Source of the DNA: Streptomyces halobius
GTDB lineage: Bacteria; Actinomycetota; Actinomycetes; Streptomycetales; Streptomycetaceae
DNA length: 64,000 nt
Direction of reading: 5' to 3'
Assembly (NCBI RefSeq): GCF_023277745.1
Contig: NZ_CP086322.1
Location: 6,510,001-6,574,000 of the forward strand
This document shows, piece after piece, positions 28,968 through 40,949 of the stretch. A model generated the notes under the pieces. It was not told where the DNA came from, did no database searches, and saw nothing but the letters and a program-made list of their open reading frames with translations. Each line of letters begins with the position of its first letter. The stretch's first letter is position 1. A program made the position numbers and the translations under genes.

Positions 28968-30449
28968 TCAGCGCACCGCACGCGGCAACCGCAGCGCCAG
29001 CGCCGTCGTGACCAGCACGATCGCCAGCTGTGCCAGCAGCGCGGCGACGAGCGCGTCGCGGATGCCGAGCGACGGGAGGAGCGAGAGAAAGAGCGTGCCG
29101 AGCGTGGCGACGCCGAGCGCGAGGCCCGACTGCTGGGTGGTGACCATGACGCCGCCGCCCACCCCGGCCTGCGCCACCGGCAGCTCGCTCAGCACGATGC
29201 GCATCAGCACCGGCAGGACCATCCCCTGACCGATGCCCAGCACGGCCATGCTCGGCGCGAGGCCGGCCACCGACACATCGGGCCAGCCGGCACGCATGGT
29301 CAGCGCCAGCGCGATCAGCCCGGTGGCCTGGATCAGCGAGCCGGTGAGCACCACCCGCCGCCCGAAGCGCCGCACCAGCCGCGGACCGGCCAGCGAGGCC
29401 AGGAAGAACGTGACGCACAGCGGCGCCAGCGACAGGCCGGCGGCGAACGCCCCGTAACGCAGGCCGGTTTGGAGGGCGACGGCCACCACGAACATAAAGC
29501 CGCCGAAGCCCACCGAGAACGGGACCATCATGGAAAGGCCACTGTTCATGGAGGGGATGCGGAACAGGGACGGCGGAATCAGCGGCGTACGGCCCGCGCG
29601 TTCGGCGCGGCGCTCGACGACGACGAACGCGGCGGCGGCGAACGGGAAGACGGCGAGGAGCAGCCAGGACCACAGGGGCCAGCCGGCCGTCCGGCCCTCG
29701 GTCAGCGGCAGCAGCAGGGCGATCAGCGTGGCGGCGAGCAGCGCCGTACCGGGGCCGTCCACCCGGGTCGGCCGCGGGGAGCGGGTCTCGGGCACCGTAC
29801 GGACGGCAAGCAGCCAGGCCGCGGCCGCGATCGGGACGTTCACCAGGAAGACCGCGCGCCATCCGGAGCCCGCCAGGTCGGCGGAGACCAGCAGCCCGCC
29901 GAGCACCTGGCCGACGGCGCTGGAGACGCCCGCCGTGCCGCCGTACAGGCTGACCGCCTTGGCACGCCGTGCGCCGGTGGTCGTGGCCTGGATGGTGGCC
30001 AGCACCTGCGGCAGCAGCAGGGCGGCCGTGGCGCCCTGGGCGACCCGGGCGGCCACCAACGTCCAGGCGTCCGGGGCCAGTCCGCAGGCGAGCGAGGTCA
30101 GGCCGAAGGCGGCCAGGCCCCAGAGGAACAGCCGGCGGCGCCCGGCCATGTCGCCGAGCCGTCCGCCGAGGACGAGCAGCGTGGCGTAGGCGACGCCATA
30201 GCCCGCCACCACCATCTCCAGGACCGCGGGGCCCGCGTGCAGATCACGGTCGATGGTCGGCAGCGCGACATTGACGATAAAGAAGTCGATCATGGGGAGG
30301 GCAGCGCCGAGCAGGACGGTCAGCAGCCCCAGCGGGGTCAGGACGCGCGGGGCCGCGACCGGCCCGGGTGAGGTGACGAGGGTCTCTGGGGCGGCGGCCC
30401 GTGCGCGGGCAGCGGCGGCGATGTCGGTATCGGTATCGGAGTGGCTCAC
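28968..30449 (-). CDS. MFS multidrug exporter, DHA2 type
   Basis: 493 residues from GTG 30449. Fourteen predicted helices, beginning LGLLTVLLGAALPMIDFFIVNVALPTI; motif A GGRLGDMAGRRR. The protein resembles exporters that cluster with MmyB-like regulators. The regulator gene is divergent, 102 bases away. An inverted repeat in the gap is a candidate operator. Substrate unknown. Confidence 0.9.
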   Translation of the reverse strand: MSHSDTDTDIAAAARARAAAPETLVTSPGPVAAPRVLTPLGLLTVLLGAALPMIDFFIVNVALPTIDRDLHAGPAVLEMVVAGYGVAYATLLVLGGRLGDMAGRRRLFLWGLAAFGLTSLACGLAPDAWTLVAARVAQGATAALLLPQVLATIQATTTGARRAKAVSLYGGTAGVSSAVGQVLGGLLVSADLAGSGWRAVFLVNVPIAAAAWLLAVRTVPETRSPRPTRVDGPGTALLAATLIALLLPLTEGRTAGWPLWSWLLLAVFPFAAAAFVVVERRAERAGRTPLIPPSLFRIPSMNSGLSMMVPFSVGFGGFMFVVAVALQTGLRYGAFAAGLSLAPLCVTFFLASLAGPRLVRRFGRRVVLTGSLIQATGLIALALTMRAGWPDVSVAGLAPSMAVLGIGQGMVLPVLMRIVLSELPVAQAGVGGGVMVTTQQSGLALGVATLGTLFLSLLPSLGIRDALVAALLAQLAIVLVTTALALRLPRAVR

Positions 30450-30479
30450 GGGACACGACGATCGTCCGCCGCCCAAAGG

Positions 30480-30507
30480 GGTACCAGAGTCTTCTCATCC
30501 TGGTATC
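30480..30507. promoter_or_regulatory. Candidate operator in the second exporter/regulator promoter
   Basis: GGTACCAG (30480-30487) and CTGGTATC (30500-30507) form an inverted repeat with one mismatch and a 12-base spacer. It lies between the divergent DHA2 exporter and MmyB-like regulator genes. It differs from the palindrome in the first such pair (3938-3953), so the two regulators probably have different sites. Confidence 0.4.
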
Positions 30508-30551
30508 GGCGCTACCTGGCAACCGGATGGCGCCTCCGGCACCCTGGGAGC

Positions 30552-31556
30552 ATGACCGTGGAGCTGACCATGCCGCAGGCCACCGCGACCCGCGAACGAA
30601 CCGGCGAACCGTCCGTCAACCGGACCGTCAACCGGACCGGCGAACGGACCGTCAACAAAACCGTTTTCGGGGCCGGAGAAGGCAACCGGACCGGCGAAGG
30701 GACCGCCGCCCCACGTGCCGGCGACGCCGTCCGCCGCGCCGAACTCGCCGCGTTCCTGCGCAGCCGGCGGGAGCGGATCACTCCCGAACAGGTCGGCCTG
30801 CCGCGCGGCAGCCGCCGTCGTACCCCGGGGCTGCGCCGTGAGGAGGTCGCGCATCTCGCCGCGGTCGGCGTGACTTGGTACACCTGGATCGAGCAGGCCC
30901 GCGACATCCAGGTCTCACCGCAGGTCCTGGACGCGGTCGCCCGCGCGCTGCTGCTGGACCGCGCCGAGCGCCGTCATCTGTTCGCGCTGGCCGGGGCGGT
31001 CGATCCGCTGCCGGGCACCGAATGCACCGGCGTCCCCCGTGAGCTGCTGCAGATCCTGCACCAGCTCGCGCCGTTCCCCGCCGTCGTACAGAACAGCCGG
31101 TTCGACATCCTCGCCTACAACAGCACCTACGGGCAGCTGCATTGCGGCCTCGACGCGCTGCCCGAAGAGGACCGCAACTGCATGTGGCTGGCGTTCACCC
31201 ACCCCGAGTACCGGGCGAGCATGGGCGATCCGGACAGCACGGTGCGTTTGATGGCCGCCAAGTTCCGGGCGTCGATGGCCGAGCATGTCGCGGAGCCGGC
31301 CTGGAAGGCGCTGGTCGCGCGGCTGTCGGAGGCGTCGCCCGAGTTCCGCGGGATCTGGGCGCGGCATGAGGTCGTGCGCCCGGTCATCGGCACCAAGGTC
31401 GTCCGGAACGCGAAGGTGGGCACCCTGGAGCTCTCCGCCACGAGTTTGTGGACGGGCCCCAACCCGGGCCCCAAGCTGCTGTCTTACACGCCCGTGGACG
31501 AGACGTCCCGGGAGCGCCTGGAGCGGCTGCAGGAACTGGCCAACGCCCAGGGGTGA
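30552..31556 (+). CDS. MmyB-like helix-turn-helix transcriptional regulator
   Basis: 334 residues from ATG 30552. The HTH region is RRRTPGLRREEVAHLAAVGVTWYTWIEQARDIQVSPQVL, followed by the MmyB-type ligand domain (PFPAVVQNSRFDILAYNSTYGQLH; HPVV-like KVGTLELSATSLWTGPNPG near the end). The first 55 residues are an unusual extension with repeated NRT/ERT/NKT units encoded by short direct repeats; the true start could be further in. Paralogue of the regulator at 3979, in the same divergent arrangement with a DHA2 exporter. Confidence 0.88.
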   Translation: MTVELTMPQATATRERTGEPSVNRTVNRTGERTVNKTVFGAGEGNRTGEGTAAPRAGDAVRRAELAAFLRSRRERITPEQVGLPRGSRRRTPGLRREEVAHLAAVGVTWYTWIEQARDIQVSPQVLDAVARALLLDRAERRHLFALAGAVDPLPGTECTGVPRELLQILHQLAPFPAVVQNSRFDILAYNSTYGQLHCGLDALPEEDRNCMWLAFTHPEYRASMGDPDSTVRLMAAKFRASMAEHVAEPAWKALVARLSEASPEFRGIWARHEVVRPVIGTKVVRNAKVGTLELSATSLWTGPNPGPKLLSYTPVDETSRERLERLQELANAQG

Positions 31557-31632
31557 TCCGGAACCGGGCCGCCCGGTCACTTGGACACCCGGCTCCCGGC
31601 TCCCGGCCCTCTGCGAACTCGCCTCGGCCGCC

Positions 31633-33090
31633 CTACGAACCAGCCTCGGCCGCCCGCTGCCCCCGCAGCAGCTCCTCCTCGAACAGCTCCGGCGTACGGC
31701 GGGCCGTGGCGCGCGCCCAGCGGCCGGTGGTCAGGGCGCCCAGCAGCAGGATCGCCGCACCGCAGCCGCTGATGATCCACCACGCCGTCCGGCCGGCCGC
31801 GATGAAGTCGCCGTCACCCCTCGCCGCATGCGTCCCGCTCGCGATCACCGCACCGATCACCGCGACGCCGAGCGACTGCCCGACCTGCCTGCTGGTGGAG
31901 GCGACGGCGGCCGCCACACCGGCCTGCGCGCGCGGCATCCCCGACACCGCCGTATTCGTGATGGGGGCGTTGACCAGCCCGAAGCCGATGCCGAACAGCA
32001 CATAGCCGGTGAACAGCGGCGCCGTCGTCGACTGGGCGTCGAACCCCGCGAAGAGCACCCCGCTCAAGCCCATTCCCGTACCCGCCAGCAGCAGCGGCAG
32101 CCGGGGCCCGCGGCCGCCGACCAGCCGTCCGGACAGCGGCGCGAAGATCAGCGTCATACCGGCCATGGGGAGCATGAAAAGACCGGCGCCAAGCGCGGAC
32201 AGGCCACGGACGTTCTGCAGGTAGAGCGTATTGACGAAGAGGAAGCCGCCGAGCGCCGCGAAGGCGCAGACCGCGATGACCGTCGCCCCGCTGAACGGCG
32301 CGCTGTGGAAGAAGCGCAGGTCGATCAGTGGCTCTGCGCGGCGCCGCTCATATGCGATCAAGGCGCCGAGTGCGATGAGTGCCAGCAGCGCGAATGCCAG
32401 GATCCGCGCCGACGTCCAGTCCTCCTCCGGGGCCTCGATGATCGCGTACGTCAGCGAGCCGAGCAGCGCGATCACCAGCAGCTGGCCCACCGGGTCCACC
32501 CGGCGCGGCCTGGGGGCGCGCGATTCGGGGACGTAGCGCAGGGTGAGGAGGAGCGCGAGGGCGGCGATCGGGACGTTGATCCAGAAGATCGAGCGCCAGC
32601 CGACGCTCTGCACCAGCAGCCCGCCGATGACCGGCCCGGACGCCATGCTGATGCCGACGGTCCCGCCCCACACCCCGATGGCACGGGCCCGCTCCCGGGG
32701 TTCGGTGAAGGTGTTGGTGATGATCGACATCGCGACCGGGTTGAGCATCGAGCCACCGGCCGCCTGCACCATGCGGAAGATCACCAGCCAACCCAGTCCG
32801 GGTGCGAGGCTGCACAGCAGCGAGCCGGTCGCGAAGACGACCAGGCCGGTCCCGAAGATCCGGCGTCGGCCGAGCCGGTCGGCGGTCGAACCGGACAGCA
32901 TCAGCAGCGACGCCAGGACGAGGGTGTACGCGTCGATGGTCCATTGCATGCCGGATACCGAGGCGTGCAGTTCGCGCTGGAGGGACGGCAGCGCGACGTT
33001 CAGGACGGTGGCGTCGAGACTGACGATCAGCAGGCTCAGACAGCAGATCGCCAGCACGAGGAGGCGCCTCGGCCGGCTGAGCTCAGGCAT
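31633..33090 (-). CDS. MFS multidrug exporter, DHA2 type (third copy)
   Basis: 485 residues. TM1 LLVLAICCLSLLIVSLDATVLNVALPSL, motif A GSTADRLGRRRIFG, motif C-like GPVIGGLL. Fourteen helices. It is convergent with the MmyB-like regulator to its left and divergent from dus on its right, with no regulator gene of its own adjacent. Exports a small hydrophobic compound by proton antiport; substrate unknown. Confidence 0.9.
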   Translation of the reverse strand: MPELSRPRRLLVLAICCLSLLIVSLDATVLNVALPSLQRELHASVSGMQWTIDAYTLVLASLLMLSGSTADRLGRRRIFGTGLVVFATGSLLCSLAPGLGWLVIFRMVQAAGGSMLNPVAMSIITNTFTEPRERARAIGVWGGTVGISMASGPVIGGLLVQSVGWRSIFWINVPIAALALLLTLRYVPESRAPRPRRVDPVGQLLVIALLGSLTYAIIEAPEEDWTSARILAFALLALIALGALIAYERRRAEPLIDLRFFHSAPFSGATVIAVCAFAALGGFLFVNTLYLQNVRGLSALGAGLFMLPMAGMTLIFAPLSGRLVGGRGPRLPLLLAGTGMGLSGVLFAGFDAQSTTAPLFTGYVLFGIGFGLVNAPITNTAVSGMPRAQAGVAAAVASTSRQVGQSLGVAVIGAVIASGTHAARGDGDFIAAGRTAWWIISGCGAAILLLGALTTGRWARATARRTPELFEEELLRGQRAAEAGS

Positions 33091-33238
33091 GGTTGAACGC
33101 TACGACGATCCGCCGGCCGACGGCCCCGGCGAGGCCGCCCGCGCGGTGCGGGACAATGGGAGGCCGCGGCGGCCGGAACGCCCGTCGGCCGCTGCCGTGA
33201 CCACCTCCCGCCGAGGACGCCGAAGGACTCCGCTTTCC

Positions 33239-34366
33239 ATGACTCTGCTGCAGATCGGACCGCACGCGGTGCAGCCGCCGGTGGTGCTCGCACCGATGGC
33301 CGGGATCACCAACGCCCCCTTCCGGACGCTGTGCCGGGAGTTCAGCGGCGGCAAGGGCCTGTTCGTCAGCGAGATGATCACGACGCGGGCGCTGGTCGAG
33401 CGCAATGAGAAGACCATGCAGCTGATCCACTTCGACGCAACCGAGAGGCCGCGCTCGATCCAGCTGTACGGCGTCGACCCGGACACCGTCGGCAAGGCCG
33501 TCCGCATGATCGCCGAGGAGGATCTCGCCGATCACATCGATCTGAACTTCGGCTGCCCGGTCCCCAAGGTGACCCGCAAGGGCGGCGGCTCCGCGCTCCC
33601 GTACAAGCGGAATCTGCTGCGCTCGATCCTGCACGACGCGGTGGCGAACGCGGGCGGGCTGCCGGTGACCATGAAGATGCGCAAGGGCATCGACGACGGC
33701 CACCTCACCTACCTCGACGCGGGGCGGATCGCGGCCGAGGAGGGCGTCACGGCGATGGCGCTGCACGGGCGGACGGCGGCCCAGCACTACGGGGGCACCG
33801 CGGACTGGGACGCCATCGCGCGCCTCAAGGAGCACGTCCCGGAGATTCCGGTGCTCGGCAACGGCGACATCTGGTCGGCGGACGACGCGGTACGGATGAT
33901 GCGGGAGACCGGCTGCGACGGGGTGGTCGTGGGGCGCGGCTGCCTGGGGCGGCCGTGGCTGTTCGGCGATCTGGTGGCGGCGTTCGAGGGCACCGGAACG
34001 TATGCGGAGCCGACCCTCAAGGAGGTCGCGGCCGTGATGCTGCGGCACGCCACGCTGCTCGGCGAGTGGCTCGGCGACGAGATGCGCGGCGTCATCGACT
34101 TCCGCAAGCATGTCGCCTGGTACACCAAGGGCTTCTCGATCGGCTCCGAGATGCGCCGGAGCCTCGCGGTCACCTCGTCCCTCGACGAGCTGGACGCGCT
34201 GCTGTCGGAGCTGGACCTGGACCAGCCGTGGCCGGTGGGCGCCGACGGCCCGCGCGGCCGTACGTCGGGCCGCAACCGGGTGGTCCTCCCCGACGGCTGG
34301 CTGGACGACCCGTACGACTGCACGGGCGTGGATGCGGACGCGGAGCTGGACACGTCGGGCGGATGA
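33239..34366 (+). CDS. dus: tRNA-dihydrouridine synthase (DusB/NifR3 type)
   Basis: 375 residues. PVVLAPMAGITNAPFR FMN-binding start, LNFGCPVPKVTRKGGGSAL with the catalytic Cys, TMKMRKGIDD, and ALHGRTAAQHYGGTADWD. It reduces uridines in the D-loop of tRNA. The C-terminal helical domain is complete. ATG 33239 lies between GAGGAC and the conserved start. Followed by a MarR gene 65 bases on. Confidence 0.95.
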   Translation: MTLLQIGPHAVQPPVVLAPMAGITNAPFRTLCREFSGGKGLFVSEMITTRALVERNEKTMQLIHFDATERPRSIQLYGVDPDTVGKAVRMIAEEDLADHIDLNFGCPVPKVTRKGGGSALPYKRNLLRSILHDAVANAGGLPVTMKMRKGIDDGHLTYLDAGRIAAEEGVTAMALHGRTAAQHYGGTADWDAIARLKEHVPEIPVLGNGDIWSADDAVRMMRETGCDGVVVGRGCLGRPWLFGDLVAAFEGTGTYAEPTLKEVAAVMLRHATLLGEWLGDEMRGVIDFRKHVAWYTKGFSIGSEMRRSLAVTSSLDELDALLSELDLDQPWPVGADGPRGRTSGRNRVVLPDGWLDDPYDCTGVDADAELDTSGG

Positions 34367-34431
34367 CGCCGCCGGGCGCCCGGCCCGCGCTACCGTTCCA
34401 GCCCTTACGGGGTACGGAGCGAGGAGACACC

Positions 34432-35076
34432 GTGGTGAGCGGGTACCGGACCATCGGGGACACGGAGAAGGCGGTACGGGCCAGGATCGGCGACACGCCC
34501 GTCCGGCACGAACGGATGGCGGCGGTCGCCGGTATCCACCGCGCCGCGGCCGCCGTACGGCAGCACTTCGAGAACTCGGTGCTGCGCGCGGCCGAGCTGA
34601 CCTGGACCGGCTTCGTGGTGCTGTGGGTGGTGTGGATCCGGGGCGAGACGGAGACCCGCCGGGTCGCCGAGGAAGCCGGGATCTCCAAGGGGACGCTCAC
34701 CGGCGTCGCCCGTACGCTCCAGGGCCGCGGCCTGCTGGAACGCCACGGCCACCCCACCGACGGCCGGCTCGCGCTGCTCTCGCTGACGCCCGAGGGAGAG
34801 CGGCTGATGGCCACTACCTTCCCGCTGTTCCACGCCGAAGAGGTCTTCGTCACCGAGGAGTTGAGCGACGACGAGGCGCTGACGCTGGCGGATCTGCTGC
34901 GCCGGATCGTGGTCCGGGTCGAGACGCACGGGGCGGACCGCCGGCGGGAACTGCTGGACGGCGAGGACCCGCGGCCACGGCGCAGCGGACGGCGGGCCAG
35001 GGGCGTAGCCGGGGCGGCGGGGAGCGGGGGAGTACTGGGTGCGGCGGGGAGCGGGGCGGGCTCGCCGCCGGTGTAG
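34432..35076 (+). CDS. MarR-family transcriptional regulator
   Basis: 214 residues; two adjacent GTG codons (34432, 34435) are both acceptable after GAGGAG. Winged helix: AELTWTGFVVLWVVWIRGETETRRVAEEAGISKGTLTGVARTLQGRGLLERHGHPTDGRLALLSLTPEGERL, with the wing DGR. The C-terminal 45 residues (RRSGRRARGVAGAAGSGG...) are Gly/Ala/Arg rich and probably unstructured. No obvious target gene next door. Confidence 0.88.
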   Translation: MVSGYRTIGDTEKAVRARIGDTPVRHERMAAVAGIHRAAAAVRQHFENSVLRAAELTWTGFVVLWVVWIRGETETRRVAEEAGISKGTLTGVARTLQGRGLLERHGHPTDGRLALLSLTPEGERLMATTFPLFHAEEVFVTEELSDDEALTLADLLRRIVVRVETHGADRRRELLDGEDPRPRRSGRRARGVAGAAGSGGVLGAAGSGAGSPPV

Positions 35077-35651
35077 CCCCGGCCGGTTTCGGTATACGAC
35101 CCCGCACGTTCAGGCGCCGTTCCCGCCGCCGCACGAACTATGGCTTGATCCCGACGTTCAGGGTCCCGTGCTGGGTGGCTCGTTTGCATGCCTGGATCGA
35201 CCCGGAATGCGGGGTGCGGCACCCGGCGAACGGGTGGGCGAGGGAGGCGATCCCTGGTCCGGGCGCTGCTTGACGGGGTCTCGGAAGGGGTCCGGATGAT
35301 GGGATCGAGGATCGCCTGAGCGCGTGATTCTCGCCACCCTTGATAGGTGCTGCGCTCAGATGAGCGCTCATTGGAGTGTTCCACCTCTCCAATGGTGGCA
35401 CCGGGTGCCACGCCGCATCTGTTCGAGTGATCGAGACATGCATTGCGCTGAGTAGTTCATAGCGCTCCTTCGACTCCGTTGCGGAGTGTTGCGTTCAGCT
35501 AGTGAAGGCACTTGCCGGGCGGGGATCACTTTCGATCTGCTGGCTGACGGCGGGTTACGCACGCATGTCGACCAAGTGGACGTACCCATGAGCCTTCGAT
35601 CTGGGTATGTTCCTGGCCGTCAGGGCAGCCGTCCGCGAGGAGTCCAGTCCC
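35077..35651. other. 575-bp intergenic region upstream of ppdK
   Basis: The sequence is less G+C rich than its surroundings and contains no convincing gene. Two strong palindromes are close together (35352-35367 and 35369-35394). The end contains the ppdK ribosome-binding site (GAGGAG near 35637). Confidence 0.6.
35352..35394. promoter_or_regulatory. Double palindrome upstream of ppdK
   Basis: GCGCTCA-GA-TGAGCGC (35352-35367) is followed one base later by CATTGGAG-N10-CTCCAATG (35369-35394). Both are perfect. They could be paired operators or RNA hairpins in a ppdK leader. Nothing else recognised explains them. Confidence 0.5.
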
Positions 35652-38399
<2,748 letters not shown>

Positions 38400-38503
38400 C
38401 CCGTAGGGGCCGCCACGTGCGCCGTGGCACCCCGGCAAGACCACCGGAGCCGGCACTGTATGGCACCCGACCCTCAGCCTCGCTGTCGGCTCCGGTACCT
38501 CAA

Positions 38504-38543
38504 CGAGGGCGGGACCTGTGCGGAGGTCCCGCCCTCGCTTTTT
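38504..38543 (+). terminator. ppdK intrinsic terminator
   Basis: CGAGGGCGGGACC (38504-38516) and GGTCCCGCCCTCG (38525-38537) form a perfect 13-bp stem with an eight-base loop and are followed by CTTTTT. The remaining 280 bases up to the next gene show no gene. Confidence 0.95.
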
Positions 38544-38823
38544 CTCCGGACTCCCCCCTCGGGAGCTGCCGCCATCCCAGTCGGCGGGGGAAGGCGGCCT
38601 TCAACGGATCTGCTGAGCGGTCGGTTATTTGCCCATCACCCCCCACGGGATCGAGCAAGCCGTTCCGTTCGCACCGCCGTTGAATTGAGTACAGCATTCC
38701 TGCCACCCGCCCGGTGGCGCGACCCGTTTCAACTCTGGCCAAAAGGGCATGGTGACCGCGCGTGTTGGCGTGCATACTCAGGCGTGCCGGGGGCCGAGTA
38801 GGAAAACCTAGTGTGGGGGTTCG

Positions 38824-39822
38824 GTGTTACGCGTCCATTTCAGTGGACTCGATCTGGCACGCGTGCGGATTGCCGCACGCCCTGACGCGCTGTGGGAGAC
38901 CGTCTTAAGTTTTCACCGACTACGCGACCGACGTGACGATTCGGCGTTCGGGAAATGGCGCGCGGAAACCCGCGGAAGGTTGAATGGCGAAGCTCGTCTG
39001 CTGGCTCCGCTCGTTCCCACCCGCGGCTATTTTCCCGATTTCCTGACGCCCGCCGAAGGGCTCCTCGGCATGGACGAGGCGCTGTCCGCGCTGCGCGAGA
39101 CACCCGCCGCCCGCCTGCACGACGAGCTCTCCCGCCTCTCCACCGCCCGCCCGCTGCCGTCCTGGATACGGGCCATGGCCGAGGGGGAGACGCGTCCGCT
39201 GGGCCGGCTCGCAGGAACGCTTCAGCGCTACTACGAGGCGGCCGTCGCCCCGTACTGGCCACGCGTACAGGGCCGTATCGAGGCCGACCGGGCCACCCGG
39301 GGCAGGGCGCTCCTCGACGGCGGCGCGGACCGGCTGCTGGCCTCGCTTCCGCCGATGCTGCGCTGGCGCGCGCCCGTCCTGGAGGCGGACTACCCCGTGG
39401 ACCGCGACCTGCATCTCAACGGCCGCGGCCTGCTCCTGCTGCCCTCCTACTTCTGCCGCCGCACCCCGGTCACCTACCACAACCCGGAGCTGACGCCTGT
39501 CCTCGTCTACCCCGTCGAGCATCAGGCGCCCCGGCTGACACCACCGCCCCCGCCCGAACGCTCCCTGGGGCGGCTGGTCGGCCAGACCCGCTCCGCGATC
39601 CTCCAGGGCATCGGCGTCGGCTGCACCACCAGCGAACTCGCCCGCCGCGTCGACGTCTCCCTGGCCTCTGCCAGCCAGCACGCGACGGTCCTGCGAGAGG
39701 CCGGCCTCCTGGTCACTCTGCGCCAGGGCAACGCGGTGCTGCACACCCTCACCCCACTGGGCGCGGCCCTGCTACGCGGGGCGAGGCCGCCGGAGGGGGC
39801 GGCATTGGAGAGGTTGGGGTGA
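38824..39822 (+). CDS. ArsR-type winged-helix regulator with N-terminal DUF5937-like domain
   Basis: 332 residues from GTG. The C-terminal part (about 245-320) is a winged helix: [64 protein letters not shown]. The N-terminal 230 residues (start [28 protein letters not shown]) are the domain found in many Streptomyces regulators of this type; it begins with a conserved F-x-x-x-DLAR-x-R. Ligand and targets unknown. Region G+C and codon use are ordinary here; accessory DNA begins just after. Confidence 0.88.
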   Translation: MLRVHFSGLDLARVRIAARPDALWETVLSFHRLRDRRDDSAFGKWRAETRGRLNGEARLLAPLVPTRGYFPDFLTPAEGLLGMDEALSALRETPAARLHDELSRLSTARPLPSWIRAMAEGETRPLGRLAGTLQRYYEAAVAPYWPRVQGRIEADRATRGRALLDGGADRLLASLPPMLRWRAPVLEADYPVDRDLHLNGRGLLLLPSYFCRRTPVTYHNPELTPVLVYPVEHQAPRLTPPPPPERSLGRLVGQTRSAILQGIGVGCTTSELARRVDVSLASASQHATVLREAGLLVTLRQGNAVLHTLTPLGAALLRGARPPEGAALERLG

Positions 39823-39937
39823 GGGGGCGTGGGGGAGGCGGTTTTGACGCGGGCGTGGGCGGGGGGCGGTTGGTCGTACGGGCGGTGCGGCCGTACGGCG
39901 GCCGCCCGGCGGGTGGCGGATACGGCCGCCGGGGCGC

Positions 39938-40488
39938 TTAATTCGGCCGGTCGCCGGCGATTGCGACGCGTTCCGCGAGCCGGGCGGTGCGGGGCGTAGT
40001 CATTGACCGCGTAATGCTGAGTGGCGCGGTTGTCCCGGAACGCAACATCTCCCGCCCGCCAGCGGAACCGAATCTGAAATTCCGGAACGTGCGCCCGCTG
40101 GAACAACAGCCGTAACAGCCGATCGCTCTCGGCTTCCTCACGTACCAGGATCTCGCGTACCAGGATCTCAAGTCCCAGCATCCCAAGTCCCACGATCCGA
40201 GTTGTGAACGAAACATTGACGAATAGCATCCGCCGCCCCGTCTCCGGAAGACGGCATACCACTCTCCGGATGACGGCCGTACCACCGCATGGTCAACGGG
40301 TGGAACTCGCCCTGAAATAGCGAGAGTTGAGCCGACGGGCAGAAGCGGCAGAAGCCCGGCGGACAGTCGTGCACGGCGGTTGCCCTGTCGATCGCCCCGT
40401 CGGTCCACTCCTTGCTGTCCGGCGCGAGATTGACATACGCCGCCGCCGTATCGGCCCACATCGTGTCGCCGCCCGTCGGCGGCACCTC
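39938..40488 (-). pseudogene. TauD/TfdA-family dioxygenase remnant, frameshifted
   Basis: Three reading frames together rebuild the C-terminal half of a 2-oxoglutarate/Fe(II) dioxygenase: EVPPTGGDTMWADTAAAY (from 40488), then [21 protein letters not shown] in a second frame (about 40255-40200), then [12 protein letters not shown] and [24 protein letters not shown] (the distal His in TQHYAVNDY), and finally [11 protein letters not shown] in the first frame to the stop. The N-terminal part, with the HxD ligands, is missing. About 15 residues of repeated sequence (short tandem repeat at about 40140-40200) interrupt VGL and EAESD. Confidence 0.75.
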
Positions 40489-40489
40489 G

Positions 40490-40703
40490 CGCCGGGCAGG
40501 CGCCGGGCCCTACCGCCCGGAACCGGCCTTCCACGAGGGCGCATCGGAACAACCCCCATGAGGCCGGGCCGAGCCGAAGTGTCGGACCGTCGGGATCTTT
40601 GGAGTCGCGTACGGCGACGGTATGGGGGATGTTGGTGGCGACCTCGACGCACACGTCTTCGTGATCGCTATGGCTGGACTTCCGGAAGGTCGAACTCCGA
40701 CAT
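40490..40703 (-). pseudogene. DUF397 protein, frameshifted and fused to the TauD relic
   Basis: FRKSSHSDHEDVCVEVATNIPHTVAVRDSKDPDGPTL followed by GPASWGLFRCALVEGRF is a DUF397 domain. The natural start ATGTCGGAGTTCGAC at 40703 is out of frame with it because of one extra C (GAC-C-TTCCGG). The normal stop after the domain is also lost, and the frame runs into the dioxygenase relic. DUF397 proteins sit directly after an XRE regulator gene; here the regulator remnant ends three bases before the ATG. Confidence 0.75.
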
Positions 40704-40706
40704 GGC

Positions 40707-40949
40707 TCAGAGTCCTTGGCTGAGATGTCTGATGAACGCTCGCGAATCGCTCTCGCTGCGGGCTTGCTGTGCGATTCCTTCGAACAGCTCATCATGCTCG
40801 GCAGCTCCCTCTCCGTCTTCCAGCCACGGAGGACGGCGAGGGACCTGGATGTAGGCCACGTCCATCGCTCCGGGTCCGGCGAACGAGAGGACGCTGAAGC
40901 CGCAGCAAACGGACCGCCCGCCTGATCGCCGAATGGAGCAAGCGGCCAA
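40707..40949 (-). pseudogene. C-terminal remnant of an XRE/DUF5753 regulator
   Basis: About 60 residues ending SFAGPGAMDVAYIQVP...LEDGEGAAEHDELFEGIAQQARSESDSRAFIRHLSQGL resemble the end of DUF5753 ligand-like domains of Streptomyces HTH regulators (FADPxDPDVVYLE...LEDPADV...LRAQALSPDASRAFI). The HTH and most of the second domain are absent, so the gene is truncated. Its DUF397 partner lies three bases downstream. Confidence 0.6.

Noticed and set aside
35077..35651. Small open frames on both strands upstream of ppdK, and a tRNA-like TTCGAG motif near 35420
   Set aside because: No ribosome-binding sites, no recognisable domain and no cloverleaf could be built around the motif.
39823..39937. 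Possible insertion-sequence remains between the ArsR-type gene and the decayed region
   Set aside because: No transposase motif and no terminal inverted repeats seen; only G-rich sequence.
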